Origin: Candidatus Methanoplasma termitum
GTDB lineage: Archaea; Thermoplasmatota; Thermoplasmata; Methanomassiliicoccales; Methanomethylophilaceae
Direction: 5' to 3'
Length of the DNA: 64,000 bases
Assembly: GCF_000800805.1 (NCBI RefSeq)
Contig: NZ_CP010070.1
Span: 620,001-684,000, forward strand
In this document: piece after piece, positions 56,745 to 64,000 of the stretch
How positions within the stretch are numbered: the first letter of the stretch is position 1
How the letters are laid out: every line of letters begins with the position of its first letter
The notes under the pieces: model-generated
The model's input: the letters and a program-made list of their open reading frames with translations, nothing else
Told to the model about the DNA's origin: nothing
Databases searched by the model: none
Position numbers and translations under genes: made by a program

Positions 56745-58823
56745 TCAGCGGAGCCTTCCCTTGACTTCTGCACTACCAAGCCTTCCCATGCTTTCACCCG
56801 AGCTCTCACGCATCCCCATTGAACCTGAGTTAAGTGCTCTGGCTATCTTACTGAACGATTCGCCCAAACGGTCAAGCGTGGTGAACATGGCGCCTTCTTC
56901 GACCGTAGATATCTGCTTCAGGAAGCTTATGTCCGCCTCGCCAATTCCTAAACCAACAACTGCCACGTTAGCATTCCTGCAGGAAAGTGCTTCGCTTACC
57001 GCAAAGTCCCTCTTTCCCCATATGCCGTCGGTAAGAATGACTATCATCTTGCCTCCGGGACGGTTGGCCATCATTGACATCGCAGTACCCATCGGGCTTG
57101 CGTCCGTCCCTCTTCCATACACGTTGACCTTAAGGCTGTCGAGAGCAGTGATGATTGTATTTGTGTCACCGGTCATGTCTCTCATGATACCGACCTTGTC
57201 GCCGAAACCGATTAGACCTATCTTTGTGTTCTCGTCCGCTGCCGCGATAACGAAGTCACGGATGTGGTTCTTTACCTCTTCGAGGGAATTCCTCATACTT
57301 CTTGAAAGATCGATGCACAGTACCACATTCTTCATTACTGGGCCGCCGGTAGTGTTGGCGCTCGGAGATCCGCCCATCCACGATATATCCTCGGGAACCG
57401 GCTCGGAAACGACCTCCAGACGCTCTCCGTCCTGATAAGCGGACACTTTTACCACACCATTCTCGTCGTAGGTATATTCGATATCTATCAAAGCGCCGTT
57501 CCCGTCGTTGTAGAATCCCGTGATAACGACTTTTGCGAGAACATAGCAGTCCAGCGGGATCTTGCTCTCCCCCTGAAGTGTATAGACCTCTATCACATCT
57601 GTCGGATTACCGGGGCTTATCTTGAATGGCTTCTTGACCGATGACGGAACTTTGGAGTTCCTTTTGATCATTATCTCGTTGATGTATCTGTCCCCTCCGG
57701 GACTTTCAGCCAAAGCACCGAGGCTGTGGGCAGTAACATCTGCTATCTGAACCTCTCTTACCCCCGTATGCGTGCCGCAATACAGCTCAGCTGTAATTGC
57801 CGCGCCTTTTGCGACGGCCAGGTCGGTGTCGGCATGATCGATCACAGGTCTGCCTGAGACCATTTCTAAGAATTTAGGTACCTGAGGCATCCTTGTGGAT
57901 CCTCCGACAAGCAAGATCTCGTCCACATCTTTCCAGGATTTTCCCAGATCATTGAACAATTTCATGCATACATCGTTAGTCGCATTGAGGAGGAACTGGG
58001 TCCTCATATCGAATTGCTCTCTCCTCAATACATACTTCCCGGAATAGCCTTCATATTTTATCTGGATCGCTACGCTGTCTGATTTGGTAAGAACTTTTTT
58101 GTAATTCTCCGAGGCAACGATGAGCTCATTCTTTGCTGACTCATCGTCTCTCGGATCCACGCCGAACTCTTCAAGGAACTGTTCGCATGCGAACTTAACG
58201 ATCGTCGCATCCCAGTCCTTTCCTCCGAGAAGGTGGTTGCCGTCCGTCCCTATGACCTGTATGTTGCCTTTGTTTATCTTTACAAGCGTCACATCGAACG
58301 TCCCGCCGCCCAGATCGTACACGAGCACGGTCTTGTTGGACTCTCTGGTGTACCCATAGGATATGGCGGCGGATGTGGGTTCGTTTATGATCTTCATCAC
58401 CTTAACGCCGCACGCTTCTCCTGCACGAATGGTCGCTGTCCTCTGGAAGTCGTTGAAGTACGCCGGGACGGTGATTACGACAGAATCGATCTTCTCCTTT
58501 ACTTTCGCTTCCGCGTCAGTTATCAGCTTTTTGAGAAGCATCGCAGAAAGATCCTCTGCGGTATACACCTTACCATTTGCTTCAACAGTAAAACTGTTGT
58601 CGCCCATGCCGCGTTTGAAAGACGCCGCAATTGTGCCTGCGCCTCCAGCCTGCATGTCTTTTGCATCTTCTCCGATCAAAATCTCTCCGTTATCCAAGAA
58701 ACAAATTACTGAGGGGGTCAACTCCTTTTCGAATTGGTTGTTGATCACTTCGGGCCGAGATGTTTTCTTGTCATATCTTGCAACTGTAGAGTACGTTGTT
58801 CCCAGGTCTATACCGACTTTCAT
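56745..58823 (-). CDS. Hsp70 fused to a von Willebrand factor A domain
   Basis: 692 residues. An Hsp70 ATPase (about 1-375: KVGIDLGTTYSTVARY, VITVPAYFNDFQRTATIRAG, INEPTSAAISYGY, VYDLGGGTFDVTLV, LVGGSTRMPQVPKF) and beta substrate domain (about 385-490) are joined to a vWA domain starting near 497. The vWA MIDAS is complete: Asp505-x-Ser507-x-Ser509, Thr573 in GRGTDASPMG, Asp599 in LTDG. The tail is Ser/Gly/Met-rich and probably flexible. The fusion replaces the Hsp70 lid, suggesting metal-dependent client or partner binding. First gene of the five-gene operon with a TATA box 31-44 bases upstream. Confidence 0.93.
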   Translation of the reverse strand: MKVGIDLGTTYSTVARYDKKTSRPEVINNQFEKELTPSVICFLDNGEILIGEDAKDMQAGGAGTIAASFKRGMGDNSFTVEANGKVYTAEDLSAMLLKKLITDAEAKVKEKIDSVVITVPAYFNDFQRTATIRAGEACGVKVMKIINEPTSAAISYGYTRESNKTVLVYDLGGGTFDVTLVKINKGNIQVIGTDGNHLLGGKDWDATIVKFACEQFLEEFGVDPRDDESAKNELIVASENYKKVLTKSDSVAIQIKYEGYSGKYVLRREQFDMRTQFLLNATNDVCMKLFNDLGKSWKDVDEILLVGGSTRMPQVPKFLEMVSGRPVIDHADTDLAVAKGAAITAELYCGTHTGVREVQIADVTAHSLGALAESPGGDRYINEIMIKRNSKVPSSVKKPFKISPGNPTDVIEVYTLQGESKIPLDCYVLAKVVITGFYNDGNGALIDIEYTYDENGVVKVSAYQDGERLEVVSEPVPEDISWMGGSPSANTTGGPVMKNVVLCIDLSRSMRNSLEEVKNHIRDFVIAAADENTKIGLIGFGDKVGIMRDMTGDTNTIITALDSLKVNVYGRGTDASPMGTAMSMMANRPGGKMIVILTDGIWGKRDFAVSEALSCRNANVAVVGLGIGEADISFLKQISTVEEGAMFTTLDRLGESFSKIARALNSGSMGMRESSGESMGRLGSAEVKGRLR

Positions 58824-58853
58824 ATCCCATCATACGGAGGTAGCGCACACGCG

Positions 58854-58867
58854 TATAAAATATATTT
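58854..58867 (-). promoter_or_regulatory. TATA box of the Hsp70-vWA operon
   Basis: TATAAAATATATTT on the plus strand (AAATATATTTTATA reading leftward) lies 31-44 bases before the ATG at 58823; the predicted leader is only a few bases. Confidence 0.6.
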
Positions 58868-59001
58868 CCCATGGCGCTACGAAAATCGAAATCAGAATTA
58901 AGCCGACAGATTAATTTTTTAAATTTCGGTTTTGAGATTACGAAATTCGTAGTCGTTCGTTCCGACCGATGCCAGACGTGCTATCCTCATATGCCAGATG
59001 T

Positions 59002-59622
59002 TCAGACCTCATCTAAACTGCTGACAAAAAGGTCGCATTCGTCACAAGACATATCCTCACAGTTTCTGTTTATCAAAACCGTGAAAAGGCCTGCACTCCT
59101 GCCGGCCGCAATATCATTGACGCTGTCACCTATCATAACGGATCTGTCCGATCCGGCTCCCATCTCCGACATACACAACAAAACCGGCTCCGGATCCGGT
59201 TTCGGCAGTGCCACTCTTTCATACCCGACCAAAGATGAGAACCGCTCCAATACACCAAGCCTTGAGAGGATCTCCCTTATCTGCGATGTGTACGAGTTTG
59301 AAACAACACCCATTATCTTCCCCTCGTTCGAGAGGCGGTTCAAACATCTTTCCGCATCGGGGAACAATCTCACTTCGTTCAAGTATGACCTCTCATAGGT
59401 AGTCAAAACAATTGATACAAAATCTCTGTATTTACACGGTGAATTCGGATAATATCTTGAGAAGATGTATTCTAAAGGAGAACGGACATATTCGTTATAC
59501 AGTGCAGGCTCATAAGGGATATCGAACTCTTTGAACCCTGCCTTGAAGGCTTCCTCGTATCCTTTCCTGGAATCGACTATCGTGTTGTCCATGTCGAATA
59601 TGTAGAAATCGTATCCTTTCAT
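59002..59622 (-). CDS. HAD superfamily hydrolase (phosphoglycolate phosphatase-like)
   Basis: 206 residues from ATG 59622 (MKGYDFYIFDMDNTIVDS); upstream in-frame sequence is not coding. HAD motifs: DMDNT, the VVSNSYTSQI Ser/Thr motif, Lys in LPKPDPEPV and GDSVNDIAAGRSAG. A helical cap is inserted after motif I. A phosphatase for small metabolites; pyrophosphatase PpaX or Gph-like are both possible. It is divergent from fhs across a 60-base AT-rich promoter region. Confidence 0.85.
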   Translation of the reverse strand: MKGYDFYIFDMDNTIVDSRKGYEEAFKAGFKEFDIPYEPALYNEYVRSPLEYIFSRYYPNSPCKYRDFVSIVLTTYERSYLNEVRLFPDAERCLNRLSNEGKIMGVVSNSYTSQIREILSRLGVLERFSSLVGYERVALPKPDPEPVLLCMSEMGAGSDRSVMIGDSVNDIAAGRSAGLFTVLINRNCEDMSCDECDLFVSSLDEV

Positions 59623-59639
59623 TTCAAACAATACACAAT

Positions 59640-59681
59640 AATATGTGTCATATTTATTTATTATAAGGCAATCAGTGCTCA
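59640..59681. promoter_or_regulatory. Divergent promoter region between the HAD and fhs genes
   Basis: AT-rich stretch with TATTTATTTATTATAAG (59651-59667) about 25-45 bases before the fhs ATG and, read leftward, TATA-like elements before the HAD start. Both transcripts would have short leaders. Confidence 0.4.
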
Positions 59682-61367
59682 GTGAGTCAATTGATGGATG
59701 ACATCCAGATTGCGGAAGCGGCCAACGCAAAAAATATCATTGAAATCGCAAGATCTATAGGTCTCAGCTCTGAGGACATCGAACAATATGGGAAGTATAT
59801 AGCAAAGATTCCGCTTGATGTTCTCTCAAGGTTCGATAAGAACAAGAACGGAAAACTTATCGTCGTAACAGCGGTGACCCCTACTCCGGCAGGAGAAGGA
59901 AAGACCGTCACGACCATCGGCCTGATACAAGGTCTCAGCCATATAGGGAAAAAGGTCGTAGGCGCGCTCAGGGAACCATCCATGGGCCCTACGTTCGGTG
60001 TTAAAGGGGGAGCGACGGGGGGAGGTTACTCTCAGGTCTATCCTATGTGGGATATCGACCTTCATTTCACCGGTGACATACATGCGGTCTCATCTGCCCA
60101 CAATCTGCTGTCAGCAATCCTGGAGAACAATCTCGTAAGAGACAATCCTCTGATGATCGATCCGTCGAGGATAGTTCTGAAAAAAACGATGGACATGAAC
60201 TGCCGCGAGCTCAGACAGATCATTGTAGGCCTCGGGGGGAGCAGGTCCTCCGGAGGTGTTATGCATGAGAGCGGATTCCTTATCACTTCCGCCTCGGAGA
60301 TATCTGCCATTCTTGCTCTTGCTACCAGTTACAGCGACCTCAGAGAGAGATTAGAGAAGATGGTCGTTGCTTACACATACAAGAACGAGATGGTGACCGT
60401 CAAAGACCTTGGATGCGTCGGTGCGATGATGATATTGCTCAAAGACGCACTCAAACCCAACCTCGTCCAAACGCTGGAAGGACAACCGGTGTTCATTCAC
60501 GGATTCCCCTTCGCGAACATAGCGCATGGTAACAACAGTGTGATCGCAACCAAATACGCAATGAAGCTCGGCGACTATGCTGTCACGGAGGCGGGATTCG
60601 CCGCCGACCTCGGAGGAGAGAAGTTCCTGGACATTGTTTGCAGGCAGGCGGGGATAGCACCCGATTGCGTGGTCATCGTTGCTTCCATCAAGGCACTGAT
60701 GACACACGGAGGAGGAAAGCTCGAAGAACCCGAGACCCTGACAAAGGAGACGCTGGTAAGAGGCCTGTCGAACCTTGACAAACACATCAAGAATCTCAAG
60801 AGCTACGGTGTGCCTGTGGTCGTTTCGATCAACCACTTCTCATTCGACGATCCGGAGCATATGCAGATACTGCGCGATCACTGCAAGGATCTGGGTGCGG
60901 AATGCGTACAATCCGATGCCTTCATGGAAGGCGGAAAAGGAGCGGAAGAACTGGCCAGAAAAGTTGTGGAAGTTATCGGAAAGGTCAAACCGAAATTCAA
61001 AATGCTGTACGCAGATGATGTTCCGCTCAAGGATAAGATCGAGGCGATCGCGGAGAAGATATACGGAGCGGACGGAGTGATATTTTCTGTTGCGGCAGAG
61101 AGTACACTTAAGACCCTTGAGGAGAAAGGGTATGGAAAACTCCCAATTTGTGTTGCAAAGACACAATACTCCCTTTCTGATGTAGCTGAACTTAAAGGTG
61201 CACCGAAAGGCTGGAAGCTCAATGTGAGAGAAGTGGCTTTGTCGGCGGGAGCCGGGTTCGTCGTTCCGATCTGCGGTACAATGACACTCATGCCGGGACT
61301 GTCGAAGACCCCTGCCGCCATGAAGATGGATCTTACCGAGGACGGAAAGGTCAGAGGGCTGAAATAA
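59682..61367 (+). CDS. fhs: Formate--tetrahydrofolate ligase
   Basis: 561 residues (GTG 59682 or ATG 59694), the usual 556-residue size. P-loop-like TPTPAGEGKTVTTIGL (70-85), the folate and formyl-phosphate segments LREPSMGPTFGVKGGATGGGYSQV, DMNCRELRQIIVGLGG and TPAAMKMDLTEDG at the end. It makes 10-formyl-tetrahydrofolate from formate and ATP. Most methanogens use tetrahydromethanopterin instead; folate-type C1 genes in this order are attributed to bacterial transfer. No folD or other folate gene is adjacent. Convergent with the Sel1 gene at 61351, overlapping it by 17 bases. Confidence 0.97.
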   Translation: MSQLMDDIQIAEAANAKNIIEIARSIGLSSEDIEQYGKYIAKIPLDVLSRFDKNKNGKLIVVTAVTPTPAGEGKTVTTIGLIQGLSHIGKKVVGALREPSMGPTFGVKGGATGGGYSQVYPMWDIDLHFTGDIHAVSSAHNLLSAILENNLVRDNPLMIDPSRIVLKKTMDMNCRELRQIIVGLGGSRSSGGVMHESGFLITSASEISAILALATSYSDLRERLEKMVVAYTYKNEMVTVKDLGCVGAMMILLKDALKPNLVQTLEGQPVFIHGFPFANIAHGNNSVIATKYAMKLGDYAVTEAGFAADLGGEKFLDIVCRQAGIAPDCVVIVASIKALMTHGGGKLEEPETLTKETLVRGLSNLDKHIKNLKSYGVPVVVSINHFSFDDPEHMQILRDHCKDLGAECVQSDAFMEGGKGAEELARKVVEVIGKVKPKFKMLYADDVPLKDKIEAIAEKIYGADGVIFSVAAESTLKTLEEKGYGKLPICVAKTQYSLSDVAELKGAPKGWKLNVREVALSAGAGFVVPICGTMTLMPGLSKTPAAMKMDLTEDGKVRGLK

Positions 61368-62049
61368 CTTCGGCATCTTCCATAGCATACCAACGTTCCG
61401 CTTCATCCTTATCTACGGGAACACCGTCCCCCATTTCATACATGTTACCTAAAAGGATCTGAGCGCCCCTGTGTCTGTTCATTGCCGCGGAAGTGAGCCA
61501 GTTCAGGGCTTTATCGATATTCTTTTCAACGCCGTATCCTGTTTTATACAGCTGTCCGAGCACGAACTGTGCTTCCGAGTGTCCCGATTCAGACGCAGAT
61601 GTGAACCATCTGACCGCGGCGTGAAGATCTTTCTCTGTGCCGCCGCCGTCGAAGTATATCAATCCCAGTTCATATTGAGCGCGCGGGTCGCCCATAGTTG
61701 CCGGCGTATTCAGAAGCTCAATGGCTTTTTTGATGTTCTTCTCGACCCCGTATCCCTTGCTGTACATTTTTCCTAAGAAGTACATGGCGCCAAGATTGCC
61801 GTCTTTTGATGCGAGCTCGAACCAATGTTTGGCCGCAGAAAGATCCTTTTTGACCCCCTGGCCTCTCGAATATATCAGGCCGAGATAGAATTCCGCATCG
61901 ACCGATCCTTTGTTGGCTTGTGCTGAGAGTATTGAGAACGCACTTGCGTAGTTCTTTTCAGACCTGGTCCTTATTATAAATTTGGCCCATTCCAACGGTT
62001 CCATCTGACTTTCAAACGGAATGCCGGAATCCTCATGCATGGACAGCAA
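61351..62049 (-). CDS. Sel1-repeat protein (about five repeats)
   Basis: 232 residues. After a short N-terminal helix, Sel1-type repeats of about 36 residues follow: AEFYLGLIYSRGQGVKKDLSAAKHWFELAS, AMYFLGKMYSKGYGVEKNIKKAIELL, AQYELGLIYFDGGGTEKDLHAAVRWF, AQFVLGQLYKTGYGVEKNIDKALNWL, AQILLGNMYEMGDGVPVDKDEAERWY. Sel1 repeats form a TPR-like superhelix for protein binding. No signal peptide, so cytosolic. One of three Sel1 genes in this corner of the window; it starts divergently from the next. Confidence 0.92.
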   Translation of the reverse strand: MLSMHEDSGIPFESQMEPLEWAKFIIRTRSEKNYASAFSILSAQANKGSVDAEFYLGLIYSRGQGVKKDLSAAKHWFELASKDGNLGAMYFLGKMYSKGYGVEKNIKKAIELLNTPATMGDPRAQYELGLIYFDGGGTEKDLHAAVRWFTSASESGHSEAQFVLGQLYKTGYGVEKNIDKALNWLTSAAMNRHRGAQILLGNMYEMGDGVPVDKDEAERWYAMEDAEVISAL

Positions 62050-62157
62050 TAATGGAAGGTAATTATAACTTTTATGTCTCTATTACATTATAGAGAAAAT
62101 ATTTGAGAAGGGGCATGATTTTAGAATGATTTCATTCTGGAAATGGTCACTAAAATG

Positions 62158-62164
62158 ATAAATA
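62158..62164 (+). promoter_or_regulatory. TATA box of the 488-residue Sel1 gene
   Basis: ATAAATA, 22-28 bases before the ATG at 62186; the transcript would be leaderless. Confidence 0.45.
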
Positions 62165-62185
62165 CATTCGACATATGGAGTAATC

Positions 62186-63652
62186 ATGCCCTCGGAAAGG
62201 TATGACGGCAGTTTTTCAGAAGCACGTTCGCACATGGACTGCGCATCGTCGAGATACGATCTGAATAAAGCAGCTGAAATGCTTGAGAGGTTGTCCTCCG
62301 AAGGCAACGGCGCAGCTCAATACCTTTTTTCCCTTTTCTTATTGACGGGGACATCTGTTCTGAAGGATAACGTAACGGCAACGGACCTGCTGGTCCTTTC
62401 TGCGGCGTCCGGAAATGAGGATGCGATCATACTGAAGGACGAGATCGATAAAAACGTCAACGCCGCTGAACTCGACAAACTCATTTCACTTAAATTAAGG
62501 GGTGAACAGAGGAACACAGATGCATGCAGGGAGCTGTTCGATATCTACACCGAAGGAAGACCCCCCGCGAAGAAGAACCACCGCGTTGCGATAAAATGGT
62601 ACACTATCTGCGCAGAAGAGGATGATGTATTCGCACAGAACACAGTAGGATTCATGTATCTGATGGGGAAGGGCGTCAGCAAAGACAAAGATAAAGCTGT
62701 GTTCTGGCTGAAAAAAGCGGCTGAGAACGGCAGTGCCGATGCTATGTACCACATGGGGGAAATGTACGAGACGGGGCTTTGCTTTACCGAACCAGATATC
62801 AAGCAGGCGCTTATATGGTATCAGCTCGCCGCGGAAGCCGGCAGCGCAGATGCCCAATATTCTCTCGCTGCCATTCACTCTGTCCAAAAAACAAGACAAT
62901 TCGACCCCGCAAAGACCGTTCACTATCTTGAAAAAGCCTCTGCACAGGGACACGGTGAGGCACAATATCAGCTGGGAATGATGTATGCCTACGGCAACGG
63001 TGTGAAACGGAATGAAGAAAAGGCCGTGAGTCTACTGGAAGCCTCTTGCAGGTCCGGATTCCAACAGGCGATGGTAGATTATGCGAACATGAGATTCGAG
63101 GGAGATGTCCTGAAGAGGGACCCTGCGATCGCCGCCGAATGGTTTGAGAAGGCGGCCGCATCATGCAACGGTTACGCACAATACGCTCTTGCCGTTATGT
63201 ATGGGAACGGAGATTACTACAATAAAGACGATAAAATGGCCGTCAAATACTTCACCGAGGCTGCGGAGATGGGGGAGGTCAACTCTCAATACAGCCTCGG
63301 CTGTTTCTACTATGAAGGGAGGGGAGTGGAAAAAAGCGAGAAGGATGCCGCACTGTGGTTGGGGCAGGCTGCTGAACAAGGACACCCGGGCGCAAAAGCA
63401 TTCCTCGGAATGCTTACGATCAACGGCAGAGGTGTGGAACAGGATATTGACGAGGGCATGAGGCTTTTGAACGAATCCGCAGATTACGGATACTTCGAAG
63501 GACAATTTTACCTCGGAAAGATCTATATGGAAGGCAAGATCGTAAAGAGAAACATACCGCGTGCGAAAAAATATCTTTCGATGGCGGCAAAACAAGGAGA
63601 TCCGGATGCGAAAAAACTCCTTGAAAAAATAAAAACTGAGAGGATGCATTGA
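62186..63652 (+). CDS. Sel1-repeat protein (about ten repeats)
   Basis: 488 residues. Repeats run almost the whole length, for example AQNTVGFMYLMGKGVSKDKDKAVFWLKKAAENG, AMYHMGEMYETGLCF, AQYQLGMMYAYGNGVKRNEEKAVSLL, AQYALAVMYGNGDYYNKDDKMAVKYF, SQYSLGCFYYEGRGVEKSEKDAALWLGQAA, GQFYLGKIYMEGKIVKRNIPRAKKYL. Cytosolic scaffold-like protein of unknown partner. Two bases separate its stop from the start of the next Sel1 gene, so the two are co-transcribed. Confidence 0.93.
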   Translation: MPSERYDGSFSEARSHMDCASSRYDLNKAAEMLERLSSEGNGAAQYLFSLFLLTGTSVLKDNVTATDLLVLSAASGNEDAIILKDEIDKNVNAAELDKLISLKLRGEQRNTDACRELFDIYTEGRPPAKKNHRVAIKWYTICAEEDDVFAQNTVGFMYLMGKGVSKDKDKAVFWLKKAAENGSADAMYHMGEMYETGLCFTEPDIKQALIWYQLAAEAGSADAQYSLAAIHSVQKTRQFDPAKTVHYLEKASAQGHGEAQYQLGMMYAYGNGVKRNEEKAVSLLEASCRSGFQQAMVDYANMRFEGDVLKRDPAIAAEWFEKAAASCNGYAQYALAVMYGNGDYYNKDDKMAVKYFTEAAEMGEVNSQYSLGCFYYEGRGVEKSEKDAALWLGQAAEQGHPGAKAFLGMLTINGRGVEQDIDEGMRLLNESADYGYFEGQFYLGKIYMEGKIVKRNIPRAKKYLSMAAKQGDPDAKKLLEKIKTERMH

Positions 63653-63653
63653 T

Positions 63654-64000
63654 ATGCCCGGAAGGAACACGAATGACCTGACCATATTTCAGGATGCTGA
63701 AAGGGGAGACCCGTATGCAAGGCTTGGTCTGGCCTATATGTACCACCATGGGAAGAACATCGACCCCGATTCGGACCTTGCTGTCAAATGGTACATAAAA
63801 TCATCCAATTCCGGATGCTCACGGGCAAAATGGGAGTTAGCGAAAATATTCAGAGACGGAACGATAGCCGAGAGAGATAATGAAAAATTCATTAAGTATC
63901 TGAAAGCGGCGGCGGAATCGGGGGTTCCGGAAGCAAAGGTCGAACTGGGTATCGCCCATCTTATCGGCGACCATGTGGAAATAAATGAGGAACGCGCATT
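63654..64000 (+). CDS. Sel1-repeat protein, 3' end outside the window
   Basis: Starts ATG 63654 with AGAGGATG a few bases upstream and runs open to the window edge (115 codons). The visible part has an N-terminal DLTIFQDAERGDPYARLGLAYMYHHGKNIDPDSDLAVKWYIKSS repeat, then AKWELAKIFRDGTIAERDNEKFIKYLKAAAESG and AKVELGIAHLIGDHVEINEERA. Co-transcribed with the preceding Sel1 gene. Incomplete. Confidence 0.88.
   Translation, partial: MPGRNTNDLTIFQDAERGDPYARLGLAYMYHHGKNIDPDSDLAVKWYIKSSNSGCSRAKWELAKIFRDGTIAERDNEKFIKYLKAAAESGVPEAKVELGIAHLIGDHVEINEERA

Noticed and set aside
1-64000. CRISPR arrays, IS elements, prophage or integrase/att sites
   Set aside because: No regularly spaced repeats, transposase or recombinase motifs were seen on either strand.

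Overview
The window reads as a chromosomal segment of a methanogenic archaeon of the order Methanomassiliicoccales, probably the gut/wetland Methanomethylophilaceae side. The reasoning: it holds a nearly complete methyl-coenzyme M reductase (MCR) activation and modification island (AtwA, McrC, marker proteins 3, 5, 6, 7, 15, 17 and the YcaO thioamidation enzyme). It also has archaeal TATA-type promoters, an archaeal RNase P RNA and archaeal aminoacyl-tRNA synthetases, together with a bacterial-type formate-tetrahydrofolate ligase, which is known in this order but not in classical H4MPT methanogens. Species cannot be fixed by eye. I see no insertion sequence, prophage or CRISPR array.

Layout. 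1-2.4 kb: an AdoMet decarboxylase-like gene, a lineage-specific protein and a three-gene pilin-like operon. 2.5-9.7 kb: a SufS-like cysteine desulfurase, pyrD-pyrK, tRNA-Cys, iscS-iscU and an IscR-like Rrf2 regulator. 9.7-14.2 kb: a TetR repressor with palindromic operators, RNase P RNA, a HAD phosphatase and an internally duplicated FAD-linked oxidase. 14.3-25.5 kb: the MCR maturation island, one compact leftward operon (atwA-mcrC-mmp3-mmp6-mmp5-mmp15-mmp17-mmp7-GIY-YIG) with a divergent set of methanogen-conserved genes ending in ycaO. 25.5-39 kb: housekeeping genes: tRNA-Gly, DUF1846, a DEAD helicase, valS, glyS with two four-CBS proteins, UspA, an amidohydrolase, ferredoxin and an FNR-type reductase. 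39-46.5 kb: small proteins: a Cys-rich PAS protein, microproteins, PC4/YdbC, membrane proteins, tRNA-Ile, aquaporin, a tandem pair of tiny Lys/Ala/Pro-rich genes, a DUF2188 protein and parvulin.

46.6-64 kb is the most unusual part. A tight leftward operon (58823 to 50006) encodes an Hsp70 fused to a von Willebrand A domain, a 1006-residue zinc-ribbon/Fn3-like protein with a J-like N-terminus, a zinc-ribbon P-loop GTPase, a GrpE-like exchange factor and a lid-less Hsp70. A membrane-anchored paralogue of the GTPase lies nearby at 46605, and three Sel1-repeat proteins follow at 61.3-64 kb. The gene set suggests a dedicated GTPase-linked chaperone apparatus distinct from the housekeeping DnaK/DnaJ/GrpE machine. 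Its client is unknown.

How the genes fit together: Fe-S assembly (IscS, IscU, IscR-like, SufS-like) and the marker-protein/AtwA/McrC set would support loading and reductive activation of F430 in MCR, while YcaO thioamidates McrA. Fhs indicates folate C1 metabolism, and the ferredoxin/FNR pair links Fd to NADP(H). All functional statements rest on reading translated motifs; no database search was run.
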